Below, piece by piece: positions 17,836 through 27,410 of a stretch of DNA of 62,439 nt. Position numbers and translations under genes: made by a program. The first letter of the stretch is position 1. Each line of letters begins with the position of its first letter. Origin of the DNA: SIG435 sp045530725 (GTDB lineage: Bacteria > Bacillota > Clostridia > UMGS1810); the NCBI GenBank assembly GCA_045530725.1, contig JAZSCT010000007.1, positions 1 to 62,439 of the forward strand, read 5' to 3'. The notes under the pieces were generated by a model, which searched no databases, was not told the origin of the DNA, and saw nothing but the letters and a program-made list of their open reading frames with translations.

Positions 17836-19053
17836 TTGCGTATCAGAATAGAAAAGGGCTACGCTTCAGGCACTCTTGATGCACCACCTTCCAAGAGTAT
17901 TGCCCACAGACTTCTTATATGTGCGGCTTTGTCTGAGGGTGTGAGCCATATACACAATCTGGAAGGTTCTCAGGATATTCTTGCTACAATGGACTGTCTT
18001 AAGAGTCTTGGAGCAAAAATAGATTTCAAAGATAACTCTGCATCTGTTGAAGGGGTAGATATCTTTAATATAAACGATGAGTGTATTCTAAATTGCAGAG
18101 AGTCGGGCAGTACATTGAGGTTTTTCATTCCTCTTTTACTTTTGTCAGGCAAAAAGGCATCTCTTTTTGGATCGGAGACTCTTTTTCAGAGACCTCTCAG
18201 TGTATATGAAGAACTTTTTAAGAAAGAGAATGTAGAATATACAAAATCTGATAATTCCATCACTCTCAAAGGAAAAATCAATGGTGGTTTCTATAAACTT
18301 CAGGGCAATATTTCCAGTCAGTTTATAAGCGGACTTTTATTTGCTCTTCCTTTGATTAAGAAGGATACAACGATAAATATCATTCCGCCTATAGAGAGCC
18401 TCTCTTATATCAATCTTACGGTTCAGGCGCTTAAAAGTTTCGGAATAGATATTAAGTGGAAGGATGAAAGAACACTCTTTATTCCGGGAGGACAAAAGTA
18501 TAAGGCAAATGACATCGCAACAGAGGGTGACTATTCAAATACTGCTTTCTTTGAGGCGATGAATATACTTGGATCAAAAGTGGATATACTTGGACTTAAT
18601 GAAGAGAGCATTCAGGGAGACAAGGTATATGAGAGATATTTCCCTATGATAGAAAGGGGAACTCCTACAATAAATATTTCTGACTGTCCTGATCTTGGAC
18701 CTGTGCTTTTTGCTCTTTCAGGTGCCAGATCAGGGGGAGTATTTACAGGCACAAGAAGACTTAAGATAAAAGAAAGTGACAGAGCAGCCGCTATGGCAGA
18801 AGAACTCAGTAAATTCGGCATAAGTGTAAAGGTGATGGAAGATACTGTGATAGTGTATCCCAATGAATTTCATTATCCATCAGAAATACTTGATTCGCAC
18901 AATGACCACAGAATTGTTATGGCACTTACAGTTCTTCTTATGCTTACAGGCGGAGAAATAAAAGGTGCAGAAGCAGTGAACAAAAGTTTTCCCGATTTCT
19001 TTATAAGACTCCAAAATTTAGGTGTGAAGGTGACAGTTTATGAAGACAATTAA
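17836..19053 (+). CDS. aroA: 3-phosphoshikimate 1-carboxyvinyltransferase (EPSP synthase)
   Basis: Transfers the enolpyruvyl group of PEP to shikimate-3-phosphate. The 405-residue protein has PPSKSIAHRLLICAALS near the start, NCRESGSTLRFFIPL, SSQFISGLLFALPL, EGDYSNTAFF, and RLKIKESDRAAAM and SHNDHRIVMAL at the C-terminal side, all expected active-site segments. The start appears to be TTG at 17,836; the nearest ATG (17,826) is out of frame. It overlaps tyrA by 14 bases. Confidence 0.95.
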   Translation: MRIRIEKGYASGTLDAPPSKSIAHRLLICAALSEGVSHIHNLEGSQDILATMDCLKSLGAKIDFKDNSASVEGVDIFNINDECILNCRESGSTLRFFIPLLLLSGKKASLFGSETLFQRPLSVYEELFKKENVEYTKSDNSITLKGKINGGFYKLQGNISSQFISGLLFALPLIKKDTTINIIPPIESLSYINLTVQALKSFGIDIKWKDERTLFIPGGQKYKANDIATEGDYSNTAFFEAMNILGSKVDILGLNEESIQGDKVYERYFPMIERGTPTINISDCPDLGPVLFALSGARSGGVFTGTRRLKIKESDRAAAMAEELSKFGISVKVMEDTVIVYPNEFHYPSEILDSHNDHRIVMALTVLLMLTGGEIKGAEAVNKSFPDFFIRLQNLGVKVTVYEDN

Positions 19054-19894
19054 AGAGATGAATGTCCTTATAGTAGGTCTTGGTCTTATGGGTGGAAGTT
19101 ATGCTATGGCTCTTAAAAGACAAGGGATAAAAGTAAATGCCATTACCAAAGAGCAGGACTCAATAGACTATGCTATAGAAAATGGAATAATAGAAAATGG
19201 TACAGTTGAAATAGACGCCAATATGATAGGTAAGGCAGACCTTGTGGTCTTTGCATTATATCCGAAAGTATTTAAAAAGTGGATTGAAGAAAACCAGCAT
19301 TATCTTAAATCAGGATGTATTATCACCGACGTAACAGGTGTCAAAACATCGGTAGTATATGATATACAAAAAATTTTAAGGGACGATGTGGAGTTTATCG
19401 GGGCGCATCCTATGGCAGGACGTGAAGTTTATGGAGTGAGAAACAGCGATCCTTCGATATTTGAAAAAGCAAACTACATTGTGACTCCCACAGAGAAGAA
19501 CTCAAGCGAAGCCATAAGGCTTTGTAAGGAACTTGGGGAAGTGCTTGGGTTTTCGAGAGTGTCTGCATTATCACCTGAAGAACACGACGATGTGATAGGC
19601 TTTGTGTCGCAACTTACACACTGCATAGCAATTACTCTTATGACCTGTAACGAAAAGGAAAACCTTGAGAAATACACAGGTGACTCTTTCAGAGACTTAA
19701 CGAGAATTGCACGTATCAATGAGGATATGTGGAGTGAACTTTTTATGATGAACAAAGCAGCACTTCTTACACAAATGGATATGTTTGAAGAGAGGTTTAT
19801 TGACTTAAGAAAAATGATACGTACTGACAATGTGGATGGTATCAAGGAAATGATGAGACATTCCACCAAAAGAAGAGCATTATTTGATAAATAA
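19040..19894 (+). CDS. tyrA: prephenate dehydrogenase
   Basis: Oxidatively decarboxylates prephenate to 4-hydroxyphenylpyruvate for tyrosine. The 284-residue protein has the Rossmann motif VGLGLMGGSYAMALK near residue 12, the EFIGAHPMAGRE active-site segment and VSQLTHCIA, followed by the helical dimerisation domain. There is no C-terminal ACT domain, so tyrosine feedback, if any, must work differently or act on the DAHP synthase. Confidence 0.93.
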   Translation: MKTIKEMNVLIVGLGLMGGSYAMALKRQGIKVNAITKEQDSIDYAIENGIIENGTVEIDANMIGKADLVVFALYPKVFKKWIEENQHYLKSGCIITDVTGVKTSVVYDIQKILRDDVEFIGAHPMAGREVYGVRNSDPSIFEKANYIVTPTEKNSSEAIRLCKELGEVLGFSRVSALSPEEHDDVIGFVSQLTHCIAITLMTCNEKENLEKYTGDSFRDLTRIARINEDMWSELFMMNKAALLTQMDMFEERFIDLRKMIRTDNVDGIKEMMRHSTKRRALFDK

Positions 19895-19917
19895 CATATA
19901 TGAGAGGATGACAAAAA

Positions 19918-20946
19918 ATGAGTATGGATTTCAAACGAAAACTTCCTATTCCTATGGAGATTAAGGAAAGATTCCCTTTAAGTTATGAAGGATCACAACT
20001 TAAAGCAAAAAGAGATAAGGAATTAGCAGATATATTCGAAGGGAAAGATAAAAGACTTGCACTTATCATAGGGCCTTGTTCCGCAGATAATGAAGAAGCG
20101 GTAATTGATTATATCTTAAGACTGAGAAAGGTTCAGGATAAGGTGGAGGATAAGATTTTCATTGTGCCAAGAATATATACAAACAAACCCCGTACAACAG
20201 GGGATGGATACAAGGGTATGCTTCATCAGCCTGACCCTGAGAAGGATCCCGATATGCTCGAAGGTCTTATCGCTATAAGAAAACTTCATATGAGAGCAAT
20301 CAACGAAACAGGCTTTACCTGTGCTGATGAAATGCTGTATCCTGAGAACTACAGATATCTGTCTGATGTGCTTGGATACTCTGCAGTAGGTGCAAGAAGT
20401 GTGGAAAATCAGTTCCACCGTCTTGTGGCAAGTGGTATGGAGATTCCTGTAGGTATGAAGAATCCTACAAGCGGAGATATTTCCGTTATGATGAATTCCA
20501 TTACTGCGGCACAACATTCCCATACATTCCTTTACAGAGGATGGGAAGTAAAAAGCACAGGCAATCCTCATGCTCATGCAATACTTCGTGGCTATGTGAA
20601 TAAGCACGGTCAGTCAATGCCTAACTATCACTATGAGGATCTTTTGCATCTTTGTGAGACATATGCTGGTTCTGGGCTTCAAAATCCCGGTGTAATCATA
20701 GATACCAACCATGCGAATTCAGGCAAGAAATACCTTGAACAGGTGAGAATCACAAAGGATGTAATCCATTCCTGTACTCATTCTGATGATATAAAGAAAC
20801 TTGTAAAAGGCTTTATGATAGAAAGTTATATCGAAGACGGTTCTCAGAAGATAGGAGAGAATATCTACGGAAAGTCCATCACAGACCCATGTCTCGGATG
20901 GGAAAAGACAGAAAAACTTATAATGGATATTGCGGATTTGATATAA
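19918..20946 (+). CDS. aroF: type I-alpha 3-deoxy-7-phosphoheptulonate (DAHP) synthase
   Basis: First step of the pathway: PEP plus erythrose-4-phosphate to DAHP. The 342-residue protein is of the E. coli AroFGH type, with LIIGPCSADNEEAV, RIYTNKPRTTGDGYKG, DEMLYPENYRYL, GARSVENQFHR, GMKNPTSGD and IDTNHANSGKK. The N-terminal extension (KLPIPMEIKERFPLSYEG) is the part that carries feedback control in this class. It closes the operon, 23 bases after tyrA, and a terminator follows. Confidence 0.95.
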   Translation: MSMDFKRKLPIPMEIKERFPLSYEGSQLKAKRDKELADIFEGKDKRLALIIGPCSADNEEAVIDYILRLRKVQDKVEDKIFIVPRIYTNKPRTTGDGYKGMLHQPDPEKDPDMLEGLIAIRKLHMRAINETGFTCADEMLYPENYRYLSDVLGYSAVGARSVENQFHRLVASGMEIPVGMKNPTSGDISVMMNSITAAQHSHTFLYRGWEVKSTGNPHAHAILRGYVNKHGQSMPNYHYEDLLHLCETYAGSGLQNPGVIIDTNHANSGKKYLEQVRITKDVIHSCTHSDDIKKLVKGFMIESYIEDGSQKIGENIYGKSITDPCLGWEKTEKLIMDIADLI

Positions 20947-20947
20947 T

Positions 20948-20989
20948 AAACAAACGTGATGAAAAGATTTTTCATCACGTTTGTTTTTA
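20948..20989 (+). terminator. rho-independent terminator of the aromatic operon
   Basis: Perfect 18-bp arms (AAACAAACGTGATGAAAA and complement), 3-base loop and T tract immediately after the DAHP synthase stop codon. Confidence 0.92.
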
Positions 20990-20995
20990 AATATT

Positions 20996-21148
20996 TCAGA
21001 ATTCTTTTTTTCCTGTAGATACTGCCGTAGCACCTGATGAGAGAAGTTCTGTTATCTCATCCATAGAGGCTATAAGTCCCCCTGCTACTATTGGTATATT
21101 AAGTTCTTCTTCATTTCTTACTGCTGCTATAATTTTATTTTTGTTCAT
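20996..21148 (-). pseudogene. glpP: glpP antiterminator gene with the middle deleted, in frame
   Basis: A good AAGGAGAT site and ATG start a 50-residue frame. Its first part (KIIAAVRNEEEL) matches the N-terminus of GlpP, the glycerol-3-phosphate-responsive RNA-binding antiterminator, and its second part (PIVAGGLIASMDEITELL, then SGATAVSTGKKEF) matches the last beta-alpha unit and the end of GlpP. Intact GlpP is about 190 residues, so about 140 have gone. This small gene is too short for most gene callers. It lies downstream of two other glp-type fragments on the same strand. Confidence 0.68.
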
Positions 21149-21187
21149 TATATATCTCCTTATTTAAGATTCTTTTAAGAAACAATT

Positions 21188-21548
21188 TTACTGCCGAATA
21201 CATTTTCTATATATAACATATCCTATTGAAATCGGCAAGGTGGGGGATACATTATTTATTGTTTTCATTGCATCCATGATTTTGTCTTTGGGGATAGGTT
21301 CAGAAGTTTTCACGGGGAGTAATTCTCCTGTTTTGCATCTTACTGTAGTTGTGATTGTACGTGTGGGATTGGTGCATTCATAAAGGATTTCTACGGTTTT
21401 TCTGTGAGATTCATCAAAACCAATTACCAGCGAACCGTTGGTTACGTGTTTTAATTTCAAGTATGCACACATTTAGTCCGTATCGGCAGAGAGTTCTTCA
21501 GATCATAGCGCCTGTGACTACTGCACCGATTATTGCCACATCATACAT
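21188..21548 (-). pseudogene. remnants of a glycerol-3-phosphate dehydrogenase-like FAD oxidoreductase and a DUF1667 gene, run together
   Basis: An AAAGGAGG site and ATG at 21,548 start MYDVAIIGAVVTGAMI, the FAD-binding N-terminus of GlpA/GlpO-like oxidoreductases, then a TGA, then RTLCRYGLNVCILE in the same frame. After a frame change comes TNGSLVIGFDESHRKTVEIL, an internal piece of the same enzyme. It passes directly into CTNPTRTITTTVRCKTGELL and SEPIPKDKIMDAMKTINNV, the C-terminal part of DUF1667, a protein normally encoded beside these oxidoreductases and glpP. Several genes have thus collapsed into about 360 bases. Dead for certain; the parent families are fairly secure. Confidence 0.65.
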
Positions 21549-21574
21549 AAGATATTTCCTCCTTTATTTTTGCA

Positions 21575-21665
21575 ACAAAAAAGACGCACCAAAATAAACC
21601 TTATAAGTTTATTTAGATACGTCTCCAATCCTCTGTACCGAAGTGATTGTATCACTTTTTTATTT
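21575..21665 (-). promoter_or_regulatory. candidate glp leader with terminator hairpin (GlpP-type riboantiterminator)
   Basis: On the minus strand, upstream of the FAD oxidoreductase remnant, an outer stem AGACG/CGTCT encloses an inner AATAAACT/AGTTTATT-type stem and is followed by six T residues. This is a terminator in a 5' leader. GlpP works by suppressing such leader terminators in glp operons, and the gene remnants downstream fit. Whether the leader is still active is unknown. Confidence 0.45.
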
Positions 21666-21679
21666 GTTGTCAAGTATAA

Positions 21680-22690
21680 TTACAACAACTGTATTCCGTT
21701 TTCCTTACAGAGTCTGATTGTTTCTTCATCCCATACAGAAGCCTGTACTTCTCCCACGTGAGCCTTGTGAAGAAAATACATACACATTCTTGACTGTCCT
21801 ATTCCTCCGCCCATAGTGTAGGGAAGTTCCTGATTGAGAAGTGCTTTCTGGAAAGGAAGTTCTGCATTCTTTTCCATATTGCGGATTTTAAGTTGCTTTA
21901 TAAGAGTTTCTTCATCTACTCTTATACCCATACTTGAAAGTTCAAGCGCAATGTCAAGCACGGGATAATATACAATGATATCTCCGTTAAGTGACCAGTC
22001 ATCATAGTCAGGTGCTCTTCCGTCGTGGATTTGTCCTGATTTAAGCACTCCGCCTATCTGCATAATGAATACTGCGCCTTTTTCTTTAGCGATAAGGTAT
22101 TCTCTTTCTTTGGAAGTTTTGTCTGGGTACATATCTTCAAGTTGCTGAGTAGTTACAAAAGATATTTCTTTAGGAAGCATTACCTTTTCTCTGAAATCAT
22201 ATTCTGTAGCAATATATCTTTCTGTATGTTTCAATGAATTATATATACATCTTACGGTTTCCATAAGAGTGTCCATATTTCTGTCTTTTTTGTCAATGAT
22301 TTTTTCCCAGTCCCATTGATCCACAAATACTGAGTGGATGTTGTCGGTATCCTCGTCACGACGGATAGCGTTCATATCTGTGTAGAGACCTTCGTTTCTC
22401 TTGAATCCGTAGTGCTTTAAGGCATATCTTTTCCACTTGGCAAGAGAATGAACGATTTCATATTCTCCGCTGACACTTTTCAGGTCAAAACTTACAGGTC
22501 TTTCCACGCCGTTTAAGGTATCATTAAGACCTGATTGTGAGTTGACAAAAAGAGGTGCGGATACTCTTGTAAGGTTTAACTGAATTGCAAGATCCCTTTC
22601 AAAAAAATCCTTTACCTTTTTAATGGCTACTTCTGTTTGTCTTAGGGACAGAAGAGATTTATAATCTTCCGGAATAATCAGATTTCTCAT
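21680..22690 (-). CDS. asnA: aspartate-ammonia ligase (ammonia-dependent asparagine synthetase)
   Basis: Makes asparagine from aspartate, ammonia and ATP; it belongs to the class II aminoacyl-tRNA synthetase-like fold. The 336-residue protein contains LTRVSAPLFVNSQSGLNDTLNG, HSLAKWKRYALKHYGF, GLYTDMNAIRRDED, VDQWDWE and the C-terminal GGGIGQSRMCMYFL, all characteristic. The ATG at 22,690 follows TTGGAGGA; the frame extends six codons upstream only through that ribosome site. No T-box was seen in the leader. Confidence 0.95.
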   Translation of the reverse strand: MRNLIIPEDYKSLLSLRQTEVAIKKVKDFFERDLAIQLNLTRVSAPLFVNSQSGLNDTLNGVERPVSFDLKSVSGEYEIVHSLAKWKRYALKHYGFKRNEGLYTDMNAIRRDEDTDNIHSVFVDQWDWEKIIDKKDRNMDTLMETVRCIYNSLKHTERYIATEYDFREKVMLPKEISFVTTQQLEDMYPDKTSKEREYLIAKEKGAVFIMQIGGVLKSGQIHDGRAPDYDDWSLNGDIIVYYPVLDIALELSSMGIRVDEETLIKQLKIRNMEKNAELPFQKALLNQELPYTMGGGIGQSRMCMYFLHKAHVGEVQASVWDEETIRLCKENGIQLL

Positions 22691-22841
22691 TTTAAATTCC
22701 TCCAACAAATTTTACACTCATATATGATATCACTAATCTTAAACTAAATCAAGCAAATTTTTGGTATTTTTAATATATGAATATAATAATGGGGCAATTT
22801 AATGGCAAGAATATACATATAAAATAATGGAGGATGATAAT

Positions 22842-23930
22842 TTGATTAAATACAACGACAAATACTTTGAAAAGGAATCCTCGGTATATAACAAAAAACT
22901 TTCTGAACTTGCGTCACACCTTATGCTTATTTCTCACGACAAAAAAGAGATGGGGGAATTCTTCCAAGACAATGGCTTTGAGTATCGTTTCATAAACTAT
23001 CACTCTACAAAGAAACCCTCTTTTTCCGTAGGATTTGCAATAGGGTGGAAAAAGAGTGTAAGGATGGGTGACATATGTATAATATCCATAAGAGGCACAG
23101 TAAAGGGAGAGTGGTATTCAAATTTTGATCTCTTTGAAAGAAAAGACGGTAAATGCGAAAGGCACATTGGCTTTTTTAATGCGGCAAAGGATGTGACTGA
23201 TGAGTGTGACCGTCTATTTTCCGAGAGAAAAAATGTCCGCTTTCTTGTGACAGGACATTCAAGAGGCGGTGCTGTTGCAAATATTGTTTCCTATGTACTT
23301 TCTAAAGAAAAATCCTATACGAGAAAAGAATGTGTGTTCGGTATTACACTTGCTTCGCCAAATGTGACAATAGAAACCGATGATGAAATAACCAACATAT
23401 ATAATTTTGTGAACAAAGACGATATAATTACACTTATTCCCCTGAATGCAAAAGATAGTGCGTGGGCGTACAAGCGATACGGAGAAACACTTACCATGAA
23501 CATAAATTCTGAAGATAAAAAACTTAACAGACTGATAGTCAAATATTACCACAGGCTTACAGGGAACCCTTTTGTGCCTATTGAAGAGGGGGACACGGAA
23601 AAAGTGATTGACAAAGTTATCTCCCTGTCTCCCGATCCTTCTCATTACTATACAACAAAGAATACAGCATACTCAAAAAGACGTGTGACTATGTATGATT
23701 ATTTCAGATGCGGCATCCTTAAGATTCTTTCGGGATATTCGCCGATGTCTGGAGGTGTGTTTCTCCATCAGACAAAAAAAGGCGACTATGCCATAATTAC
23801 AGATTACCTTATGAAATATGCTTCAGGGGAAATAAACCGAAACAGTCCTTATGCATCAGGTATAGAATGTAATCACTCAAGAGAACTTTACTTTGCCTTC
23901 GTGAAGGCATACAATAAGTGCATAGACTAA
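22842..23930 (+). CDS. class 3 (fungal-type) lipase family protein, cytoplasmic
   Basis: An alpha/beta hydrolase of about 362 residues with the nucleophile elbow GHSRGG (Ser about residue 140) and the preceding oxyanion-side motif IISIRGTV, as in Lipase_3 proteins. No signal peptide or membrane segment is visible, so it is probably intracellular. The substrate is unknown. The start is judged to be the TTG at 22,842, 8 bases after GGAGG; an in-frame ATG at 22,827 lies directly before that GGAGG and has no site of its own. It stands alone between divergent asnA and the LtaS-like gene. Confidence 0.72.
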   Translation: MIKYNDKYFEKESSVYNKKLSELASHLMLISHDKKEMGEFFQDNGFEYRFINYHSTKKPSFSVGFAIGWKKSVRMGDICIISIRGTVKGEWYSNFDLFERKDGKCERHIGFFNAAKDVTDECDRLFSERKNVRFLVTGHSRGGAVANIVSYVLSKEKSYTRKECVFGITLASPNVTIETDDEITNIYNFVNKDDIITLIPLNAKDSAWAYKRYGETLTMNINSEDKKLNRLIVKYYHRLTGNPFVPIEEGDTEKVIDKVISLSPDPSHYYTTKNTAYSKRRVTMYDYFRCGILKILSGYSPMSGGVFLHQTKKGDYAIITDYLMKYASGEINRNSPYASGIECNHSRELYFAFVKAYNKCID

Positions 23931-24011
23931 AAAAGTTGCAATCACATTTTTGTTGTGATAAAATGTACTTGAGCAGTTGCTTAAATAATAGTATTACTTC
24001 GGAGGACATAT

Positions 24012-25925
24012 ATGCTTAGTTCACTTAAGAAATTTTTTTCATCATTGTATATAAAAATGCTTATACCGTCGGTGATTTTGTTTTTTATCACATTTTTTAC
24101 CGACGGCACATATAAAATGCTCATAGATTATAATGCAGCGTCATTATTGTTTATGATTTTTATGAATATTCTGCCATTATACTTTTGTGTGTATTTTTTC
24201 TATCACATAAGTACAAAAATGTGGATTTCCACATTGATTACAGGTGGTTTGTTCGGGATTTTTCATACCATCAACTGCTATAAGATAATATACAGAGCAG
24301 AGCCTTTCAGAATATCCGACATACTTACTGTGAAGGAAGCAACAAATATAATACAGAATTACACCCTGGAGCCACAATCTGAAATTATATGGATGTGGAT
24401 TCTGTTTCTTGTTCTCATAGTAGGAATATTTTTTCTTGAAAGATATGGATTTTTTAAACCACATGATTTTGATTCGAAAGGAAAAAAGGTTGCAAACTAT
24501 ATCACAAGGGCATTTGTGTCTTTGTGCATAATGCTTTGTATATACAATCTTGTATATCAGAATACTGTTGTAATGAGTAACATTACCACTACCAAAGAAT
24601 ACCTTGATTCTGTAAAGAAACAAAAGAGAACAGGTTTTATTGCATATGTTCTTTCGGGCAAGATGATCAATGACTTCAATGTGCCCGAAGATTACAATCC
24701 GGAAGAAATGAAAATCCTTGTGGATGAATATGAGAAAAAAGCAGAAGAGGTAAACAGTAAACTTACAAAAAAGAATCTTACCTATCCGAATATAATTGCA
24801 GTTATGAGTGAATCCTTCTTTGATCCGCAGATAGGTGAGAGTGTGGAGTTTTATCCGGGGAAAAATCCTCTCGAAAATTATAACAGAATCAAAAAATCCC
24901 CCTACACCCGCTATGGTGAGATTCTCGTGCCGGGAATAGGCGGTGGGACATCTGATACTGAGTATGAATTCCTTACAGGGTCAAATGTATCTGTTCTTGA
25001 TACAACTATGCCTCCTGTGTTCAAGACATATCTTAAAGAAAAGACATATTCTATCGTTCATCATATGAAAGATCTCGGATACGAAACACACGGGATTCAT
25101 CCGGGTCACAGATGGTTTTATAACAGAGGTGAAGTGTATCAATGGCTCGGGTTTGACGACTTTTTGTCCATGGAAAGCCTTCCTGAAGACGTTGATATGA
25201 TAAATTTCTACGTTACTGATGATGTATCCTTTGGACTTATCAAAGAAAGTTATGATAACTACCTTATGAAAGATGAAAAGAAAGGATACTTCAATTTTAC
25301 CGTTACAATACAGAACCACGGTCCCTATATGGACTATGAGACTGAGAGAGAACCTGTACTTAAAAGGGAATGTATTGAAGATGAAAAACTTTATAATTCT
25401 ATCAACAACTATATGATAGGTCTTTCTGATTCTGACAGAATGCTTAAAAATCTCGAAGAATATATCAACAGTGTAAGCGAACCTACAGTAGTGGTATTTT
25501 TTGGCGATCATCTTCCATATTTTGATGAGAAAAGAGAAGGACTTAAACTTCTTGGCATAGATGTGGAAGAAGAACTTGAAGACCTTGCAAGGCGTCATAC
25601 CACACCATATATGATATTTGGAAACAAGGCATTTCTTACATGGCAAAAAGTCAACAGACTTTCACCTTTGAGAGGAAATGGCGGAAGGATTTCTGCAAGT
25701 TTTCTTTCGGGAGAATTGTTTGACTATGCTCATATAGAAAAGCCTGCCCTTAATGTATTTACAGATGAACTGAAAGAGAAACTTCAGGCAATGAGACACT
25801 CGGCATTTTATATATCAGATGGCAACATCACAAAAGAAGTGCCTGAATATGCAGAAGAAAAACTTAAGGAATATCAGAAACTTATTTGCTATTACAACAC
25901 CGAATGGGCTAAAGAAAACAAGTAA
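24012..25925 (+). CDS. LtaS-like membrane sulfatase-fold phosphotransferase
   Basis: A 637-residue protein with about five N-terminal membrane helices (residues 1-195) and an extracellular alkaline phosphatase/sulfatase domain. The catalytic Thr is about residue 313 in GGGTSDTEYEFL, the counterpart of the TSD motif of LtaS; other metal-site motifs are MSESFFDP, IHPGHRWFYNR, TIQNHGPY and FFGDHLPYF. LtaS-type enzymes polymerise glycerol phosphate from phosphatidylglycerol onto a glycolipid, and the diglucosyl-lipid synthase-like gene at 58.1 kb could supply that anchor. Related enzymes modify other glycans, so lipoteichoic acid synthesis is an inference. Confidence 0.85.
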   Translation: MLSSLKKFFSSLYIKMLIPSVILFFITFFTDGTYKMLIDYNAASLLFMIFMNILPLYFCVYFFYHISTKMWISTLITGGLFGIFHTINCYKIIYRAEPFRISDILTVKEATNIIQNYTLEPQSEIIWMWILFLVLIVGIFFLERYGFFKPHDFDSKGKKVANYITRAFVSLCIMLCIYNLVYQNTVVMSNITTTKEYLDSVKKQKRTGFIAYVLSGKMINDFNVPEDYNPEEMKILVDEYEKKAEEVNSKLTKKNLTYPNIIAVMSESFFDPQIGESVEFYPGKNPLENYNRIKKSPYTRYGEILVPGIGGGTSDTEYEFLTGSNVSVLDTTMPPVFKTYLKEKTYSIVHHMKDLGYETHGIHPGHRWFYNRGEVYQWLGFDDFLSMESLPEDVDMINFYVTDDVSFGLIKESYDNYLMKDEKKGYFNFTVTIQNHGPYMDYETEREPVLKRECIEDEKLYNSINNYMIGLSDSDRMLKNLEEYINSVSEPTVVVFFGDHLPYFDEKREGLKLLGIDVEEELEDLARRHTTPYMIFGNKAFLTWQKVNRLSPLRGNGGRISASFLSGELFDYAHIEKPALNVFTDELKEKLQAMRHSAFYISDGNITKEVPEYAEEKLKEYQKLICYYNTEWAKENK

Positions 25926-25939
25926 TACAAGGTGGTACT

Positions 25940-26214
25940 ATGAACAAGGTACAGGAAACCTTTCTTCAGAAAAACTGGCAAAAATGTTTAATATGAGTCA
26001 TTGGCATTTCAGGAGACTTTTTGTGAAGGCGGCAGGATATCCGCCTACACTATACAGAAACAGAATTCGTGTACATAAAGTATATGAAATGCTAATAAAC
26101 AGCAATATGACTGTTACACAGATAAGCGAAGCGGTTGGGTTTTGGGATGTATATTATTTTAGTACAATGTTTAAAAAAATCATCGGCGTATCCCCCGGGA
26201 AAGTAAGAAAATAA
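25940..26214 (+). pseudogene. AraC-family regulator remnant: only the DNA-binding end survives
   Basis: A ribosome site (AAGGTGG) and ATG at 25,940 open a short frame (MNKVQETFLQ) that stops after 18 codons. In a different frame the sequence encodes an almost complete AraC DNA-binding domain: LSSEKLAKMFNMSHWHFRRL, then TVTQISEAVGFWDVYYFSTM and FKKIIGVSPGKVRK. The sensor domain is absent and the two frames do not connect, so an intact regulator is not made. The CDF transporter gene begins 16 bases later. Confidence 0.72.
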
Positions 26215-26229
26215 TTTGGAGTGAATTTT

Positions 26230-27396
26230 TTGACAGAATTTATATATAAACTATTTGTAAAGGACAAAGACAATATATCCTCAGCTAAAGTCCGTGCCCG
26301 TTACGGCGTGGTATCAGGTGCAGTAGGGATAGGATTGAATGTTTTGCTCTTTCTTATCAAACTGATATCGGGAATACTGTCTTCTTCCATAAGTATTATG
26401 GCGGATGCAATAAACAATCTGTCTGATGCCCTTTCCTCTGTTATCACTATTGTGGGGTTTAAACTTGCAGGCAAGAAACCTGATACAGAACATCCTTTCG
26501 GTCACGGAAGGGCAGAGTATGTAAGTGCGCTTTTTGTGTCTGTTTTGATAGGCGTGATGGGCTTTGAACTGTTTAAGTCATCAGTTGTGAAGATATTTTC
26601 GCCCGAAGAGATAAAGTACAATCTTTTCACAATGATATGTCTTATTGTGGCGATAGGGTTGAAACTGTGGCTTTATTTCTTCTTTAAATATACAGGCAGA
26701 AAGATTTCTTCTCAGTCAATCATCGCATCCTCAAAGGATGCCCTGTCAGACTGTGTCGCTACCATATCGGTAATTCTGGGACTTGTTGCTTACAGGCTTT
26801 TTGATATTAATATTGACGGATATATAGGTGTGGGAGTATCGGTATTTATACTTTATACAGGATATGTTACCCTTAAGGAATCCCTTTCACCCCTTCTCGG
26901 GATTGCACCCACAAAGGAAATGGTAGCACAAATAAAAGAAATAGTTATGAATTCTCCCGGCATTGTGGGAATGCACGACCTTGTGATTCACAACTACGGA
27001 CCTTCGAGGTTTATGCTAAGTCTTCACGCAGAAGTGAGATCGGACAGAAATGTGCTTAATCTTCATGAGGAGATAGACAGTCTTGAAAGGGAGTTAAACG
27101 ATACCCTGGGATGCGAATCGGTGATTCATATGGACCCTGTAGAAACAGAGAATGAAGAGGTAAATCATTTAAGATGTGTTATATGTGATATTATGGAAGA
27201 AATAGACGCTGAACTTTCTGTTCATGACTTAAGAATTACAGGAAGAAAGGGAGAAAAAATCCTCATTTTCGATGTACTTGTTCCCTTTGAATTCAAACTG
27301 TCCTTTGAAGAACTAGATAAGATTATAAAAGGAAAAATAAACGAATATAACAGCGGATACAGAATAGTCATAGAGTATGATAACTCATATGTATAA
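26230..27396 (+). CDS. cation diffusion facilitator (CDF) family metal/proton antiporter
   Basis: Six-helix exporter of Zn2+, Mn2+, Fe2+ or similar ions, 388 residues. The transport-site motifs are visible: SIMADAINNLSDALSSV (helix 2) and HPFGHGRAEY after it, then SSKDALSDCVATI in helix 5. A CDF cytoplasmic dimerisation domain follows (MHDLVIHNYGPSRFMLSLHAEV), then a second, shorter alpha/beta segment at residues 300-388 not found in the shortest members. TTG at 26,230 is favoured because GGAG lies 9 bases upstream; GTG at 26,221 touches that site. Confidence 0.88.
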   Translation: MTEFIYKLFVKDKDNISSAKVRARYGVVSGAVGIGLNVLLFLIKLISGILSSSISIMADAINNLSDALSSVITIVGFKLAGKKPDTEHPFGHGRAEYVSALFVSVLIGVMGFELFKSSVVKIFSPEEIKYNLFTMICLIVAIGLKLWLYFFFKYTGRKISSQSIIASSKDALSDCVATISVILGLVAYRLFDINIDGYIGVGVSVFILYTGYVTLKESLSPLLGIAPTKEMVAQIKEIVMNSPGIVGMHDLVIHNYGPSRFMLSLHAEVRSDRNVLNLHEEIDSLERELNDTLGCESVIHMDPVETENEEVNHLRCVICDIMEEIDAELSVHDLRITGRKGEKILIFDVLVPFEFKLSFEELDKIIKGKINEYNSGYRIVIEYDNSYV

Positions 27397-27410
27397 AGGA
27401 GGAGAGATTT

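Noticed and set aside
22691..22826. T-box leader ahead of asnA
   Set aside because: No T-box consensus (such as GGGTGG) or antiterminator hairpin was found in the short leader.
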